Source: CADEED01 sp041395625
GTDB taxonomy: Bacteria; Pseudomonadota; Gammaproteobacteria; Steroidobacterales; Steroidobacteraceae
Direction of reading: 5' to 3'
Length of the DNA stretch: 64,000 nt
NCBI GenBank assembly: GCA_041395625.1
Contig: JAWLAE010000003.1
Span: 310,001 to 374,000, forward strand
A program made the translations under genes and the position numbers. This document shows positions 50,417 through 60,107 of this stretch, in pieces (position 1 is the stretch's first letter; each line of letters starts with the position of its first letter). A model generated the notes under the pieces. The model was not told the DNA's origin. It worked only from the letters and a program-made list of their open reading frames with translations, and did not search any database.

Positions 50417-50439
50417 GGCGCGCACCTGGCGTGCGCGCC
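50417..50439. promoter_or_regulatory. Palindrome upstream of the amtB sigma-54 promoter, possible activator site
   Basis: GGCGCGCAC-CTGGC-GTGCGCGCC, a perfect 9-bp inverted repeat with a 5-base centre. It lies about 95 bases upstream of the sigma-54 promoter, a normal place for an enhancer-binding protein. The spacing between GCAC and GTGC differs from the NtrC consensus, so NtrC binding is only possible. Confidence 0.45.
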
Positions 50440-50510
50440 AACTCGGTGCGCCGACAGCGCGCCAGTGCCCAACCAGGGCAGCGTCACAGCCGTTCTCGGC
50501 GCCACCTGGG

Positions 50511-50526
50511 TGGCACGGAAGCTGCA
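50511..50526 (+). promoter_or_regulatory. Sigma-54 promoter of amtB
   Basis: TGGCACGGAAGCTGCA. The -24 element TGGCACG is perfect, and the -12 element is CTGCA with one mismatch to TTGCA at the right spacing. The transcript would begin near 50538, about 70 bases before the amtB ATG. This predicts NtrC-type nitrogen control. Confidence 0.8.
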
Positions 50527-50607
50527 AACACGAACTTGACTGTGCCAAGCATACGCGCAGCCGGCTACCTCGTCCGCCGCTTTCAGGGCGATTCATCGAC
50601 AAATGCA

Positions 50608-52029
50608 ATGAAAATGATCACCGCCATCCGTTCTGCCCGCCTGCAATCAAATTGCAACCTGCCCGGCACGATTTGTCTGGCGTTCGTGCTGTTGGCACTG
50701 CCTGCAGTCAGCCTGGCCGATACGCCCGCACTCGACAAAGGCGATACCGGGTGGATCATGACCTGTACGGTGCTCGTGATCTTGATGACGATCCCCGGTC
50801 TGGCGCTCTTCTACGGCGGCATGGTGCGCAGCAAGAACGTGCTCTCGGTCCTCATGCAGGTGTTCGTCACGTTCTGCCTGATCGCCTTGCTGTGGGCGAT
50901 CTATGGTTACAGCATCGCCTTCACCGGCGGCAACGCCTTCTTCGGTGGTTTCGATCGTCTGTTCATGGCGGGCTTGAACACCGAGTCACACGCCGCGACC
51001 TTCAGCAAGGGCGTATACATCCCGGAGTACGTCTACTTCTGTTTTCAACTGACGTTCGCCGCGATCACGCCCTGTCTCGTGGTCGGTGCATTCGCCGAAC
51101 GCGTCAAGTTCTCGGCCTTGCTGGTGTTCATGGTCATCTGGTTCACTTTCGCCTATCTGCCGGTGGCGCATATGGTGTGGTTCTGGGCGGGCCCCGATGC
51201 GTACACCGATGCCGCGGCCGCCGAAGTCGCCAATGCCACCGCAGGCTTCCTGTTCCAGCAGGGTGCACTCGACTTCGCCGGCGGCACAGTCGTGCATGTC
51301 AACGCGGGTGTCGCCGGTTTGGTAGGTGCGCTGGTGATCGGCAAGCGTGTCGGCTACGGCACGGCGGCCATGCCGCCACACAATCTGCCGATGGTCATGA
51401 TCGGCGCGTCATTGCTGTGGGTAGGCTGGTTCGGCTTCAATGTCGGCAGCAACCTCGAAGCCAACAGTTTCGCGGGACTGGTGTTCGCCAACACCTTGCT
51501 GGCAACCGCAGCGGCGACGCTCGCATGGGTGTTCATCGAATGGAGCACGCGCGGCACACCGACCATGCTCGGTGCCGCGTCGGGCGCCGTGGCCGGCCTC
51601 GTGGCAATCACGCCCGCCTGCGGCTGGGTCGGCCCGATGGGCGCGATCTGCATCGGTGTTGCCGCCGGCACCGTCTGTCTGTGGGCCTGCTCCGGCCTGA
51701 AGCAATTGTTAGGCTATGACGACTCGCTGGATGTCTTCGGCGTGCACTGCGTGGGCGGCATCATCGGCGCACTGATGACCGGCGTGTTCAATTCGCCTGC
51801 ACTGGGTGGTACGGGCGTACTCGACTATGTCACGGGCGAGACCGGCTTTTCGATGGGCAGTCAGGTCCTGTCACAGTTCATCGGCGTCACCGTCACGGTC
51901 GTCTGGTCCGGCGTGGTCGCGTTCATTGCGTTCAAGCTGGTCGAGCTGACGATCGGCCTCAGGGTCTCCGAAGAGAAAGAGCGCGAGGGCCTCGATACCG
52001 CCACCCACGGCGAGCGTGCCTACAACTAG
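50608..52029 (+). CDS. amtB: Ammonium transporter Amt
   Basis: 473 residues from ATG 50608. A signal-like segment ends VSLADTP; then about eleven helices. Characteristic stretches are ALFYGGMVRSKNVLSVLMQ, FAERVKFSALLVFMVIW, HVNAGVAGLVGALVIGKR (pore His), GWFGFNVGSN and DVFGVHCVGGIIGALMTG (second pore His). Takes up ammonium/ammonia. No glnK is adjacent, though glnK-amtB pairs are usual. Sigma-54 control is predicted from the upstream promoter. Confidence 0.95.
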   Translation: MKMITAIRSARLQSNCNLPGTICLAFVLLALPAVSLADTPALDKGDTGWIMTCTVLVILMTIPGLALFYGGMVRSKNVLSVLMQVFVTFCLIALLWAIYGYSIAFTGGNAFFGGFDRLFMAGLNTESHAATFSKGVYIPEYVYFCFQLTFAAITPCLVVGAFAERVKFSALLVFMVIWFTFAYLPVAHMVWFWAGPDAYTDAAAAEVANATAGFLFQQGALDFAGGTVVHVNAGVAGLVGALVIGKRVGYGTAAMPPHNLPMVMIGASLLWVGWFGFNVGSNLEANSFAGLVFANTLLATAAATLAWVFIEWSTRGTPTMLGAASGAVAGLVAITPACGWVGPMGAICIGVAAGTVCLWACSGLKQLLGYDDSLDVFGVHCVGGIIGALMTGVFNSPALGGTGVLDYVTGETGFSMGSQVLSQFIGVTVTVVWSGVVAFIAFKLVELTIGLRVSEEKEREGLDTATHGERAYN

Positions 52030-52191
52030 CCGCTGACGGGACTTGCGGTCGTGGTCCTGGCGGCTGCTGTCGCAAATGTGCGCCGGACGCGATTTCTGCC
52101 ACTCGGTGTAGACTCCATCCGGCTGTCTGTGACGCACTTCAAATATCCTTGGAGCGCGTACCGGCGATACTGGGGTTTAATGGAGATGGCT

Positions 52192-52641
52192 ATGCGGTAC
52201 GTGACAATTTGTCTGCTCACATTCATGGGCTACATCGGCATTGCACAGGCGAATGGCGACGTCTATCGCTACACGGACGACAAGGGTCAGGTGCACTTCA
52301 CCGATCGGTGGCGGCCTGGCGCGGAGCTCGTCAAGAGCGGCACAGGTCAGAGCCGCCCGTCCGCGAGCAGCAACAACACGGCGAATAACGACCAGACCCG
52401 CATCAGCGACCAACTGGCTGCTGCTCGGACCGCCCAAGCCGTGCGCCAGGACGTCGAAAGCAAGCGCGCCGAACAGTGCAAAGAAGCGACTGCGCGCTAC
52501 GAAAAGGCAATCGCAGCTCGTCGCATCTTCAAGGACGACGAACAGGGCAAGCGCACGTTCCTGTCTGACGCCGAGGCCGACCAGACCCGCCTTGAAGCGC
52601 GCCAGGCACGCGATCTGGCCTGCGGACCCGCCAAACGCTAG
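52192..52641 (+). CDS. DUF4124 domain periplasmic protein
   Basis: 149 residues from ATG 52192, with GGAG eight bases upstream. A signal peptide (FMGYIGIAQA) leads to GDVYRYTDDKGQVHFTDR, the DUF4124 core. The rest is polar and helical with conserved-looking Cys in EQCKEATARYEKAI and DLACGPAKR. Function unknown. Confidence 0.86.
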   Translation: MRYVTICLLTFMGYIGIAQANGDVYRYTDDKGQVHFTDRWRPGAELVKSGTGQSRPSASSNNTANNDQTRISDQLAAARTAQAVRQDVESKRAEQCKEATARYEKAIAARRIFKDDEQGKRTFLSDAEADQTRLEARQARDLACGPAKR

Positions 52642-52722
52642 CAACCTCACGCGCGCTGGCGCCCGGGCACGGAACGCGCGAGTCGTGACACGCAGGCGTC
52701 GCTTCACTACAGTGCGCGCACT

Positions 52723-53601
52723 ATGTTGAAGGTAGCTTTCGCCGGCCTCGGCGCCATGGGTGCGCCGATGGCTCGCAATCTCCACCGCGCCGGACTGCTG
52801 CAGGCGGTTTGGAATCGCACCCCGTCACGCGCGCACGATCTGGCTGCCGAGCTGGGCGTCCGCGCGGCCCAACAACTCGCCGAGCTGGCCGAGGGTGTCG
52901 ATGCAGTAGTCATCTGCGTGAGCGCCGACGCCGACGTACTCGACGTGATCCGGCAGCTCGCCCCGGCGCTCGCGCCTGACACCTTGGTAATCGACTGCTC
53001 GACCGTGGGTGCCGATACGGCGCGCATCGCAGCTGCTCTACTGGCCAAGCACGGCGTCGCATTTCTCGATGCGCCGGTGAGTGGCGGCACCGAAGGGGCT
53101 GAACGAGGCACGCTTGCGATCATGGTAGGCGGCAAAGATGCCGACTTCGCCCGTGCGCAGCCGGTCCTGCAAGCCATGGGCAAGACGATCACTCATTTTG
53201 GTCCGAGCGGTGCCGGCCAGGCTACCAAGGCGACCAATCAGATCATGTGTGCCGGAATCATTCGCGCAGTAGCCGAAGCAATGGCCTTTGCGAAGGCCAA
53301 CGAGCTGCCGCTGGAGAAGGTTGTCGACACCCTCGGCAAGGGCGCGGGCTCCAGCTGGTACTTCGTCAACCGCGCGCCGAACATGATACGCGACAGCTAT
53401 CCGGCGGGATTCCGGGTGCGTCTGCACGCCAAGGATCTGGCGATCTGCCGCGCGATGGCCGCGCAGCACGGCGTGGAGTTGCCCGTGGTCGAGGAAATGC
53501 TGGAGGAGTACCGGCAACTGATCGAGCGCGGCCACGGCGACGAAGATATTTCGGCTGCCTACCGTCTCAAAGTCGAGCTGTTCGAACGGCCGCGAGACTG
53601 A
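52723..53601 (+). CDS. Beta-hydroxyacid dehydrogenase (3-hydroxyisobutyrate dehydrogenase/tartronate semialdehyde reductase family)
   Basis: 292 residues. FAGLGAMGAPMARNLHRAG (NAD(P) fold), DAPVSGGTEGAERGTLAIMVGG (substrate loop) and GAGQATKATNQ with the catalytic Lys are all present. The end LPVVEEMLEEYRQLIERGHGDEDISA is typical. Exact substrate cannot be told from sequence. Confidence 0.92.
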   Translation: MLKVAFAGLGAMGAPMARNLHRAGLLQAVWNRTPSRAHDLAAELGVRAAQQLAELAEGVDAVVICVSADADVLDVIRQLAPALAPDTLVIDCSTVGADTARIAAALLAKHGVAFLDAPVSGGTEGAERGTLAIMVGGKDADFARAQPVLQAMGKTITHFGPSGAGQATKATNQIMCAGIIRAVAEAMAFAKANELPLEKVVDTLGKGAGSSWYFVNRAPNMIRDSYPAGFRVRLHAKDLAICRAMAAQHGVELPVVEEMLEEYRQLIERGHGDEDISAAYRLKVELFERPRD

Positions 53602-53609
53602 GAACGGCC

Positions 53610-54704
53610 TTGGTAGCCGCCAGCAAAACCATCGAGTCCGGCCAGGCGCACGCGTTCTACCTGCCCAACTTCTGCACGTCGCGGGCCGTACTCGTCACCA
53701 TCCTGATCGTCGAACTGACGGCACTGGTGATCACACTCGGTAGGGCCTCCGCCGGCATCGACTTCTGGACCGATCTCGCGCGCGCATCGTTCTTTCTGTT
53801 GTGGATCGGGCTGGCGGGCGCTGGCGCGCTGTGCGCGCTGCGCGTCTATCTCAATCAACAGTCGGTCGCCCGCGGTTCGGTGCTCGTCTTGATCCTGAGT
53901 GCCATCCTCGTGGCGCTGATCTCGATGGTTGCGCTGTGGGTCGGTTCACTGGATGCCAGTGGTTACACCGGCCTCGGCGGCCTTTATCAGGTGACTCCCT
54001 GGTCGTTCGTCGCCCGCAACGTCACCATCGCCGTGATCGTCACGGCTTTGGCCCTACGCTATTTCTACGTCACGCACGAATGGCGCCACAACGTGGAACT
54101 GCAGGCGCAGGCGCGCGTGCATGCGCTGCAGGCGAGGATCCGCCCCCACTTCCTCTTCAACAGCATGAATACGATCGCAGCGCTGACGCGCAGCAATCCG
54201 CTGCGCGCCGAGACGGCCGTGCAGGATCTCGCCGACCTGTTCCGCGCGACGCTGTCGGAGAAACGCAATACCATCGCACTATCCGAGGAAATCGAGGTGG
54301 CCCGCACTTACCAGCGTATGGAATCGCTGCGCCTCGGCGAACGGCTGGTCGTCGAATGGCAGATCGACGCGCTGCCGCAGCGGGCGATCGTGCCGGGTCT
54401 GGTGCTGCAACCGCTGCTCGAGAACGCCATCTATCACGGCATCGAGCCGCGCCCCGATGGTGGCAAGATCAAGGTGCTGGGGGAATTCAACAAGGGCATG
54501 ATCACGCTGATCGTGCGCAATCCGCTCCCGGCAGACAACCTCACCGTGCGCGAGGGCAATCGACTGGCCCTGGCGAATATCCGCGAACGCCTGGAACTGA
54601 TGTATGGCGAACACGCCACGGTCAAGAGTGGCCGGTTCGACGATGAATACATCGTGACACTGCGGTTTCCGTTCAAAGAAGCACCACAGGCCGGGCGGCA
54701 CTGA
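53610..54704 (+). CDS. algZ: LytS/AlgZ-type sensor histidine kinase
   Basis: 364 residues from a probable TTG 53610; no better start is visible. Four N-terminal helices, then the His_kinase domain with HALQARIRPHFLFNSMNTIAAL (phospho-accepting region) and LVLQPLLENAIYHGIEP (N box). The partner response regulator follows two bases later. In Pseudomonas the pair FimS/AlgZ-AlgR controls alginate and type IV pili. Confidence 0.88.
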   Translation: MVAASKTIESGQAHAFYLPNFCTSRAVLVTILIVELTALVITLGRASAGIDFWTDLARASFFLLWIGLAGAGALCALRVYLNQQSVARGSVLVLILSAILVALISMVALWVGSLDASGYTGLGGLYQVTPWSFVARNVTIAVIVTALALRYFYVTHEWRHNVELQAQARVHALQARIRPHFLFNSMNTIAALTRSNPLRAETAVQDLADLFRATLSEKRNTIALSEEIEVARTYQRMESLRLGERLVVEWQIDALPQRAIVPGLVLQPLLENAIYHGIEPRPDGGKIKVLGEFNKGMITLIVRNPLPADNLTVREGNRLALANIRERLELMYGEHATVKSGRFDDEYIVTLRFPFKEAPQAGRH

Positions 54705-54706
54705 CG

Positions 54707-55438
54707 ATGCGTGTCCTGATCGTCGACGACGAAGCGCCAGCACGCGCACGTCTGCAGCTGCAGCTCGACGAAATCGGCGGCGTGGAAGTCGTCGGCGTAG
54801 CCGAGAACGGGCCGCAGGCATTGACGCTCGTCACCGAACTGAACCCCGATATCGTGCTGCTCGACATCCGCATGCCCGGCATCGACGGGCTGCAAGTGGC
54901 GCAGCACCTGGCGACGCTGACCGAACCGCCCGCCGTCATCTTCACCACGGCCTTCGATGAGTACGCGCTGCAAGCGTTCGATTCGCACGCGGTTGCCTAT
55001 TTACTGAAGCCGATCCGCAGCGAGAAGCTGTCGGCCGCATTGGCGCAAGCCGGCCGGCTGACACGTCCTCAATTGCAGCAGGTCGCGGTCGCCGCCCGCT
55101 TTGCCGAAAAGCGTACGCACATTGCAGTACGCGATCGCAATGGCCTCAGGCTCGTGGCAGTCGACGATATCTACTATTTCCTGGCAGACCAGAAGTACAC
55201 GACCATCAAACACCGCCAGGGCGAAGACCTGATCGACGATTCGCTGAAATCGCTCGAAGAAGAACTGGGCACGGCCTTCGTGCGCATCCATCGCAACACG
55301 CTGGTGAACTCGCGCTACCTGGAGCGCATCGTGCGCGAAGCGGACGGTCAGCACTTCGTGCATTTGCGCGACACCGACGCGCGCCTGGCAGTCAGCCGGC
55401 GCATGGCGGGTGATCTCAAGGACCGGTTTCGAATTTAA
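54707..55438 (+). CDS. algR: LytTR response regulator AlgR-like
   Basis: 243 residues. Receiver domain with DDEAPAR and phospho-Asp in DIVLLDIRMPGIDG; Lys in YLLKPIRSEKL. The C-terminal LytTR DNA-binding domain has IAVRDRNGLRLVAVDDIYYFLADQKYTTI and FVRIHRNTLVN. The same order and spacing as algZ-algR elsewhere. Its stop overlaps the convergent reductase by four bases. Confidence 0.93.
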   Translation: MRVLIVDDEAPARARLQLQLDEIGGVEVVGVAENGPQALTLVTELNPDIVLLDIRMPGIDGLQVAQHLATLTEPPAVIFTTAFDEYALQAFDSHAVAYLLKPIRSEKLSAALAQAGRLTRPQLQQVAVAARFAEKRTHIAVRDRNGLRLVAVDDIYYFLADQKYTTIKHRQGEDLIDDSLKSLEEELGTAFVRIHRNTLVNSRYLERIVREADGQHFVHLRDTDARLAVSRRMAGDLKDRFRI

Positions 55439-56496
55439 CGCGGCGCGTAGTCGAACGAGTCGAAATAAAGGTGATCTACGAGCGCACCCGCGACTGGAAA
55501 CTCCGTGCGGATGGCATCGATCATCGCGGGAGGGCCGGCCGCATAGATATCGAAATCAGCGAGTGGCAGTCCGGCCGCCAACACCGCTTGATGAACGACT
55601 CCGTGCAGGTAGCGCCGCGACTCAGGCTGATCGCTCGTCGACCTCGGTGGATCACTGAGTACCGGAGTTACCGTGAGCTCGGGATGTTTCGCCATCCACT
55701 GTGCCAGCAGGTCGAGCTCGTAGAGGTCACCGAAGGTCCGTGCACCCCAGAATACCTGCAGATGGCGCGCCGAGCGCGGCATGCCAGGCAGGCGTCGCTC
55801 GAGCACGTGACGCAGAATCGACTTGATGGGAGCGAAACCCGTACCGCCGGCAACTAACAATTTTGGCCGTTCCGAATCCTGGTAGATGAACTGGCCGATG
55901 GGTCCTTCGACTTTCAGCAAAGCGCCTACCTGGGCCTCACGGAACAGCCACTCGCTGAATCCGCCGCCCGGCGACAGCCGGACGTGCAGCTCGATCAGGT
56001 CGGCATCGTGCGGCGGACTGGCAATCGAAAAACTGCGCCGCCGGCCGCCATCCAGCAGAATGTCGAGATACTGCCCGGCCTGAAAGCGCAACGGCTCGAC
56101 CGCCGGTAGCCGCAACGACAGGCGCATCACATCGGGGCCGAGACGCTCGAGTCGCGCGATACGCGCCGGCAAGGTCTTGATCTCCGCCAGCTCGACGGAG
56201 CGGATCCGGCGTGCCTCGATCACGAGGTCGGTCAAGGCTCGCGCCTGACATAACAGGACCGCACCGGCGGCGGCCTCGGCGGGCGTCAACCCAACGGGGT
56301 GACCGTGCGGGTAATCGATCTGCCCCGACAGGAGCAGCGCGCGGCACGATGCGCAGTGGCCTGATTTGCAGCTATGCGGCAAATTGATTCCCGCCGACAA
56401 AGCCGCCGCCAGCACATTGTCGCCCGCGGGTACGTGAATCGTGCGGTCGCCGGGGAGTATCCGGACGTCGTGGTCGCTGGCTCGGTCCTGTGTCAC
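55435..56496 (-). CDS. 2Fe-2S ferredoxin/FAD-dependent oxidoreductase (CDP-6-deoxyglucoseen reductase-like)
   Basis: 353 residues, GTG start. N-terminal [2Fe-2S] domain with CKSGHCASC and the fourth Cys in LLCQ. Then an FAD domain (RSFSIASPP, with R-x-[YF]-S) and an NAD domain (LLVAGGTGFAPIKSIL). The C-terminal YFDSFDYAPR lacks the usual Cys-Gly near AAGPP. Relatives are aromatic-ring or flavin reductases and AscD-like enzymes. Partner not seen. Confidence 0.88.
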   Translation of the reverse strand: MTQDRASDHDVRILPGDRTIHVPAGDNVLAAALSAGINLPHSCKSGHCASCRALLLSGQIDYPHGHPVGLTPAEAAAGAVLLCQARALTDLVIEARRIRSVELAEIKTLPARIARLERLGPDVMRLSLRLPAVEPLRFQAGQYLDILLDGGRRRSFSIASPPHDADLIELHVRLSPGGGFSEWLFREAQVGALLKVEGPIGQFIYQDSERPKLLVAGGTGFAPIKSILRHVLERRLPGMPRSARHLQVFWGARTFGDLYELDLLAQWMAKHPELTVTPVLSDPPRSTSDQPESRRYLHGVVHQAVLAAGLPLADFDIYAAGPPAMIDAIRTEFPVAGALVDHLYFDSFDYAPR

Positions 56497-56604
56497 CGCC
56501 GGCAGTGTAACGCGGAACCAACGTTGCGGATCGTGGTCGGCCGCAAATCTGCGCAGTTGCAGTAGAATCGTGCCTCGTCACCGTAGTACTGGACGACTAA
56601 CAAA

Positions 56605-57036
56605 ATGTTCCAGAATCCCAGCCAGTCCGATATCGCAGAGCGGCTGCGCGCTGCTCGCACGATCGCCGTCGTCGGACTGTCGGCGAACGCCGCGCGGCCG
56701 AGTCATGGCGTGGCGCGCTCGCTGCAGCGCTTCGGCTATCGCGTCGTGCCAGTGACACCTGCCACGGAACGCATACTCGGAGAAGTCTGTTTCGCCACGC
56801 TCGGCGACGCGGTCGCCGCACTGGGCCGAGACACCATCGACATCGTCGATGTCTTTCGTCAGCCGCAACATGTCAAGGCGATCGTCGATGACTGCATCCG
56901 CCTGGAATTGCCCGCCTTGTGGCTGCAGGACGGTGTGATCGATCCCGCCGCGGCCGCGCGCGCCACGGCCGCCGGCATCTTCACCGTGATGGACCGCTGC
57001 ATCTATCGCGATCGCGCCGCACTGCAGGCGTCATGA
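56605..57036 (+). CDS. CoA-binding protein (YccU-like)
   Basis: 143 residues. TIAVVGLSANAARPSHGVARSLQRFGYRVVPVTP is a CoA-binding Rossmann fold, and LWLQDGVIDPAAAARATAAGI plus VMDRCIYRD match the YccU family. It overlaps dapF by four bases (ATGA). Confidence 0.9.
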   Translation: MFQNPSQSDIAERLRAARTIAVVGLSANAARPSHGVARSLQRFGYRVVPVTPATERILGEVCFATLGDAVAALGRDTIDIVDVFRQPQHVKAIVDDCIRLELPALWLQDGVIDPAAAARATAAGIFTVMDRCIYRDRAALQAS

Positions 57037-57866
57037 CGCAGCTCGACTTCACCAAGATGCATGGGCTCGGCAACGATTTCATCGTCATCGAGCACGATGG
57101 CCGCACGCCGCTGCCCACCACCGAGGACTGGCGACGGCTCGCCGATCGCCACACGGGTATCGGCTTCGATCAGGCGCTGGTGCTGCAGCCACCGCGCGAT
57201 GCTGCTACCTGTGTCTACTACCGCATCTTCAATTCCGACGGCGGCGAAGTGCAGCAATGCGGTAACGGTGCGCGTTGTATCGCCGCGTACCTGCAGCGGC
57301 GCGGGCGGGTACCGGCCGGCGAACTGCACATGGATAGCGCTGGTGGTCGCGTCATCGCCCGCATTGCCGACCACGGCAACGTCGCGGTCGACATGGGATT
57401 GCCCAACTTCGAACCGAGCGCACTGCCGTTCGAAGCGGCTGCCAAAGCACCTTCCTACCAGCTCGAACTGGCGGGCGACACGGTGGAGATCGGCGCTGTC
57501 TCGCTGGGCAATCCGCATGCGGTGCTGCAGGTCGCATCGGTGGCCGCAGCGCCGGTGGCAAGTTTGGGGCCGGCTATCCAGCAGCACGCGCGCTTCCCGC
57601 AGCGCGTCAATGTGGGTTTCATGGAGATCGCGGCGCGCGATCACATCCGGCTGCGCGTATTCGAACGCGGCGCCGGTGAGACTCTCGCCTGCGGCACCGG
57701 TGCGTGCGCTGCCGTGGCAATCGCGCGACAACGACAGCTCGTGGACACTGACGTGCAGGTCGATCTGCCAGGCGGCCGACTCGAGGTCAGCTGGCCGTCG
57801 CCGACGGACCACATTTGGCTGAAAGGCCCGACGGCAGTATCTTTCACAGGTACAGTCGCGCTCTAG
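57033..57866 (+). CDS. dapF: Diaminopimelate epimerase
   Basis: 277 residues from ATG 57033. The two catalytic cysteines lie in VQQCGNGARC and LACGTGACA. KMHGLGNDF opens the protein. It converts LL- to meso-diaminopimelate for lysine and peptidoglycan. It heads the dapF-DUF484-xerC order common in gammaproteobacteria. Confidence 0.96.
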   Translation: MTQLDFTKMHGLGNDFIVIEHDGRTPLPTTEDWRRLADRHTGIGFDQALVLQPPRDAATCVYYRIFNSDGGEVQQCGNGARCIAAYLQRRGRVPAGELHMDSAGGRVIARIADHGNVAVDMGLPNFEPSALPFEAAAKAPSYQLELAGDTVEIGAVSLGNPHAVLQVASVAAAPVASLGPAIQQHARFPQRVNVGFMEIAARDHIRLRVFERGAGETLACGTGACAAVAIARQRQLVDTDVQVDLPGGRLEVSWPSPTDHIWLKGPTAVSFTGTVAL

Positions 57867-57896
57867 CGCGAGATCATTTCAGGGGACCGCCACTAC

Positions 57897-58607
57897 ATGA
57901 CGACACAAACTGCCCGGGACATGCCGGTAGAAGAATTGGACGAGGAGCGGGTGATCCGTTATCTCACCCAGAACCCGGATTTCTTCGAACGCCAGACGCC
58001 GTTGCTCGCCCGCCTGCGGCTGCCACACGCGCGCAGCAGCAGCTCGATCTCACTCATCGAACGCCAGGTCGAAGTGCTGCGCGAGCAGCGCCAGACAGCC
58101 GATCGCAAGCTCGCAGAATTCATTGCCGTGGCACGCACCAACGAGCAGCTCGCCGAACGCATCCATCGGTTCACGCGTCGTTTGATGCGTGCCGCCGACA
58201 AAGCGCATGTCGTCAGTGCACTCGAAGCATCGCTGCGCGAGGACTTCGATTCGTTCCACGCCACGCTGATCCTCACCAATGCTGATGAGTCCGTAGCGAG
58301 GGCAGCCGGCGAACGTTTTCTGCGCTGCGTGTCGCTCGACGACGCGAACCTGCGGAGCTTCGACAACCTGTTCGGCACAGCCAAGCCGCGTTGCGGCCAG
58401 ATTCGCGATACGCAGCGCGAATTCCTGTTCGGTTCGGACGCCTCGGAGATTGGCTCCGTCGCACTCATACCGCTCAGTGCGGGCGCCAATCCGATCGGAC
58501 TGCTGGCGTTGGGCAGCGCGGAGCGGGAGCGCTTCCACCCGGGCATGAGCACGGAATTCCTGCAGCGCATGGGCGAGCTGATTGCCGATGCACTCACCAA
58601 TCGGTGA
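57897..58607 (+). CDS. DUF484 family protein
   Basis: 236 residues. YLTQNPDFFERQTPLLARLRLPH at the start, ISLIERQVEVLREQRQ (coiled coil) and a GAF-like C-terminal half ending FLQRMGELIADAL. This family lies between dapF and xerC in many gammaproteobacteria; function unknown. Its stop overlaps the xerC GTG. Confidence 0.93.
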   Translation: MTTQTARDMPVEELDEERVIRYLTQNPDFFERQTPLLARLRLPHARSSSSISLIERQVEVLREQRQTADRKLAEFIAVARTNEQLAERIHRFTRRLMRAADKAHVVSALEASLREDFDSFHATLILTNADESVARAAGERFLRCVSLDDANLRSFDNLFGTAKPRCGQIRDTQREFLFGSDASEIGSVALIPLSAGANPIGLLALGSAERERFHPGMSTEFLQRMGELIADALTNR

Positions 58608-59506
58608 GCGAGCTCAACACCTGGCCGGACCGCTTTCTCGCCCACCTGACGAGCGAGCGCCGGCTGTCGAGCCATACGCGCACTAACTATTCCCGCGATC
58701 TCGCTGCGCTGGTGCACTACTGCCAATCGCTCGGCATTGGCGCGTGGCGCGCGCTCGATGGCCAGCACATCAGGCAATTTGCCGCGCGCTCGCACGCCGG
58801 CGGCCTCGCGCCACGCAGCGTGCAGCGGCGGCTGTCGGCCGCGCGCACTTTCTTTCACTACCTGATACGCGAGGGCGCGCTCAGCAGCAATCCGGCGGTC
58901 GATATCCGCGCGCCCAAGGCAGCCAAGCGGCTGCCGAACACGCTCGACGTCGATCAGATCGTGCAGCTACTCGCGATCCCGACCGACGACGCGCTGGCGG
59001 TGCGGGATCGCGCCATGATGGAACTCTTTTATTCCTCGGGCCTGCGACTGGCGGAGCTCGTTGGCCTGGACAGCGTTGATATCGACCTCGCCGACCGCAC
59101 GGTGCGGGTGCTCGGCAAAGGCGCCAAGACGCGTATCGTGCCGATCGGCCGCGTCGCCTGCGCTGCACTCACGGCGTGGCGCAGTGAGCGCGGGGCGCTG
59201 GCGGCGCTGGACGAGCCCGCCCTGTTCGTGGGGCGCGGTGGTCGGCGTATCGGCGCCCGGGCCGTGCAGCAGCGGGTGCGTTACTGGGCGCGGCGGCGCG
59301 GCCTGCCGCAACGTGTTCATCCGCACTTGTTTCGGCATTCCTTCGCCACCCATCTCCTGGAATCCAGTCGGGACCTGCGTGGCGTTCAGGAGCTGCTGGG
59401 CCATGCGGACATCGCCACGACGCAGGTCTATACGCACCTTGATTTCCAGCATCTGGCCCGCATCTACGACGCTGCACACCCGCGCGCGCGTAAAAAAGAC
59501 CGCTGA
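58604..59506 (+). CDS. xerC: Tyrosine recombinase XerC
   Basis: 300 residues from GTG 58604. N-terminal SAM-like domain, then YSSGLRLAELVGL (Arg I), HLFRHSFATHLLE (H-x-x-R), LLGHADIATTQVYTHLD (His and Tyr). Resolves chromosome dimers with XerD at dif. Context with dapF and DUF484 separates it from phage integrases. Confidence 0.95.
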   Translation: MSELNTWPDRFLAHLTSERRLSSHTRTNYSRDLAALVHYCQSLGIGAWRALDGQHIRQFAARSHAGGLAPRSVQRRLSAARTFFHYLIREGALSSNPAVDIRAPKAAKRLPNTLDVDQIVQLLAIPTDDALAVRDRAMMELFYSSGLRLAELVGLDSVDIDLADRTVRVLGKGAKTRIVPIGRVACAALTAWRSERGALAALDEPALFVGRGGRRIGARAVQQRVRYWARRRGLPQRVHPHLFRHSFATHLLESSRDLRGVQELLGHADIATTQVYTHLDFQHLARIYDAAHPRARKKDR

Positions 59507-59558
59507 CATCAGCCGTGTCGGCACGCGCTGGCTGTTGCAGAGCCTCGACAGGAACAGC

Positions 59559-60107
59559 ATGCAAACGTTTTTCGATCCTCATGGAACAACGATACTGGCC
59601 GTCCGACGCAACGGCGCAGTCGCGCTGGGTGGCGACGGCCAGGTCACGCTCGGCAACACTGTCATGAAGGGCAACGCCCGCAAGGTGCGGCCACTGGGTG
59701 GCGGCAAGGTGCTCGCGGGCTTCGCCGGCGGCACGGCGGATGCCTTCACACTGTTCGAGCGCTTCGAAGGCAAGCTCGACAAGTTCGGCAATGTCACGCG
59801 CGCCGCGATCGAGCTCGCCAAGGACTGGCGCGGCGATCGCTATCTGCGCAAGCTGGAAGCACTCTTGTTAGTCGGCGATCCGAAGAACATCTTCGTGATC
59901 TCGGGCAACGGCGACGTGATCGAGCCTGACGACGACGTGGCCGCCATTGGCTCGGGCTCCATGTATGCCCTGTCGGCCGGTCGCGCGCTGCTGCAGAACA
60001 CCGAACTCGATGCACGCACGATAGTCGAGCGGTCGCTCACCATCGCCGCCGACGTCTGCATCTATACCAACCGCAACCTCGTCATCGAAGAATTGAAGGC
60101 CGAATGA
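59559..60107 (+). CDS. hslV: ATP-dependent protease subunit HslV
   Basis: 182 residues from ATG 59559. HGTTILAVRRNGAVALGGDGQVTLGN contains the N-terminal Thr nucleophile and the usual core. Forms a dodecamer capped by HslU. The stop overlaps the hslU start. Confidence 0.96.
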   Translation: MQTFFDPHGTTILAVRRNGAVALGGDGQVTLGNTVMKGNARKVRPLGGGKVLAGFAGGTADAFTLFERFEGKLDKFGNVTRAAIELAKDWRGDRYLRKLEALLLVGDPKNIFVISGNGDVIEPDDDVAAIGSGSMYALSAGRALLQNTELDARTIVERSLTIAADVCIYTNRNLVIEELKAE

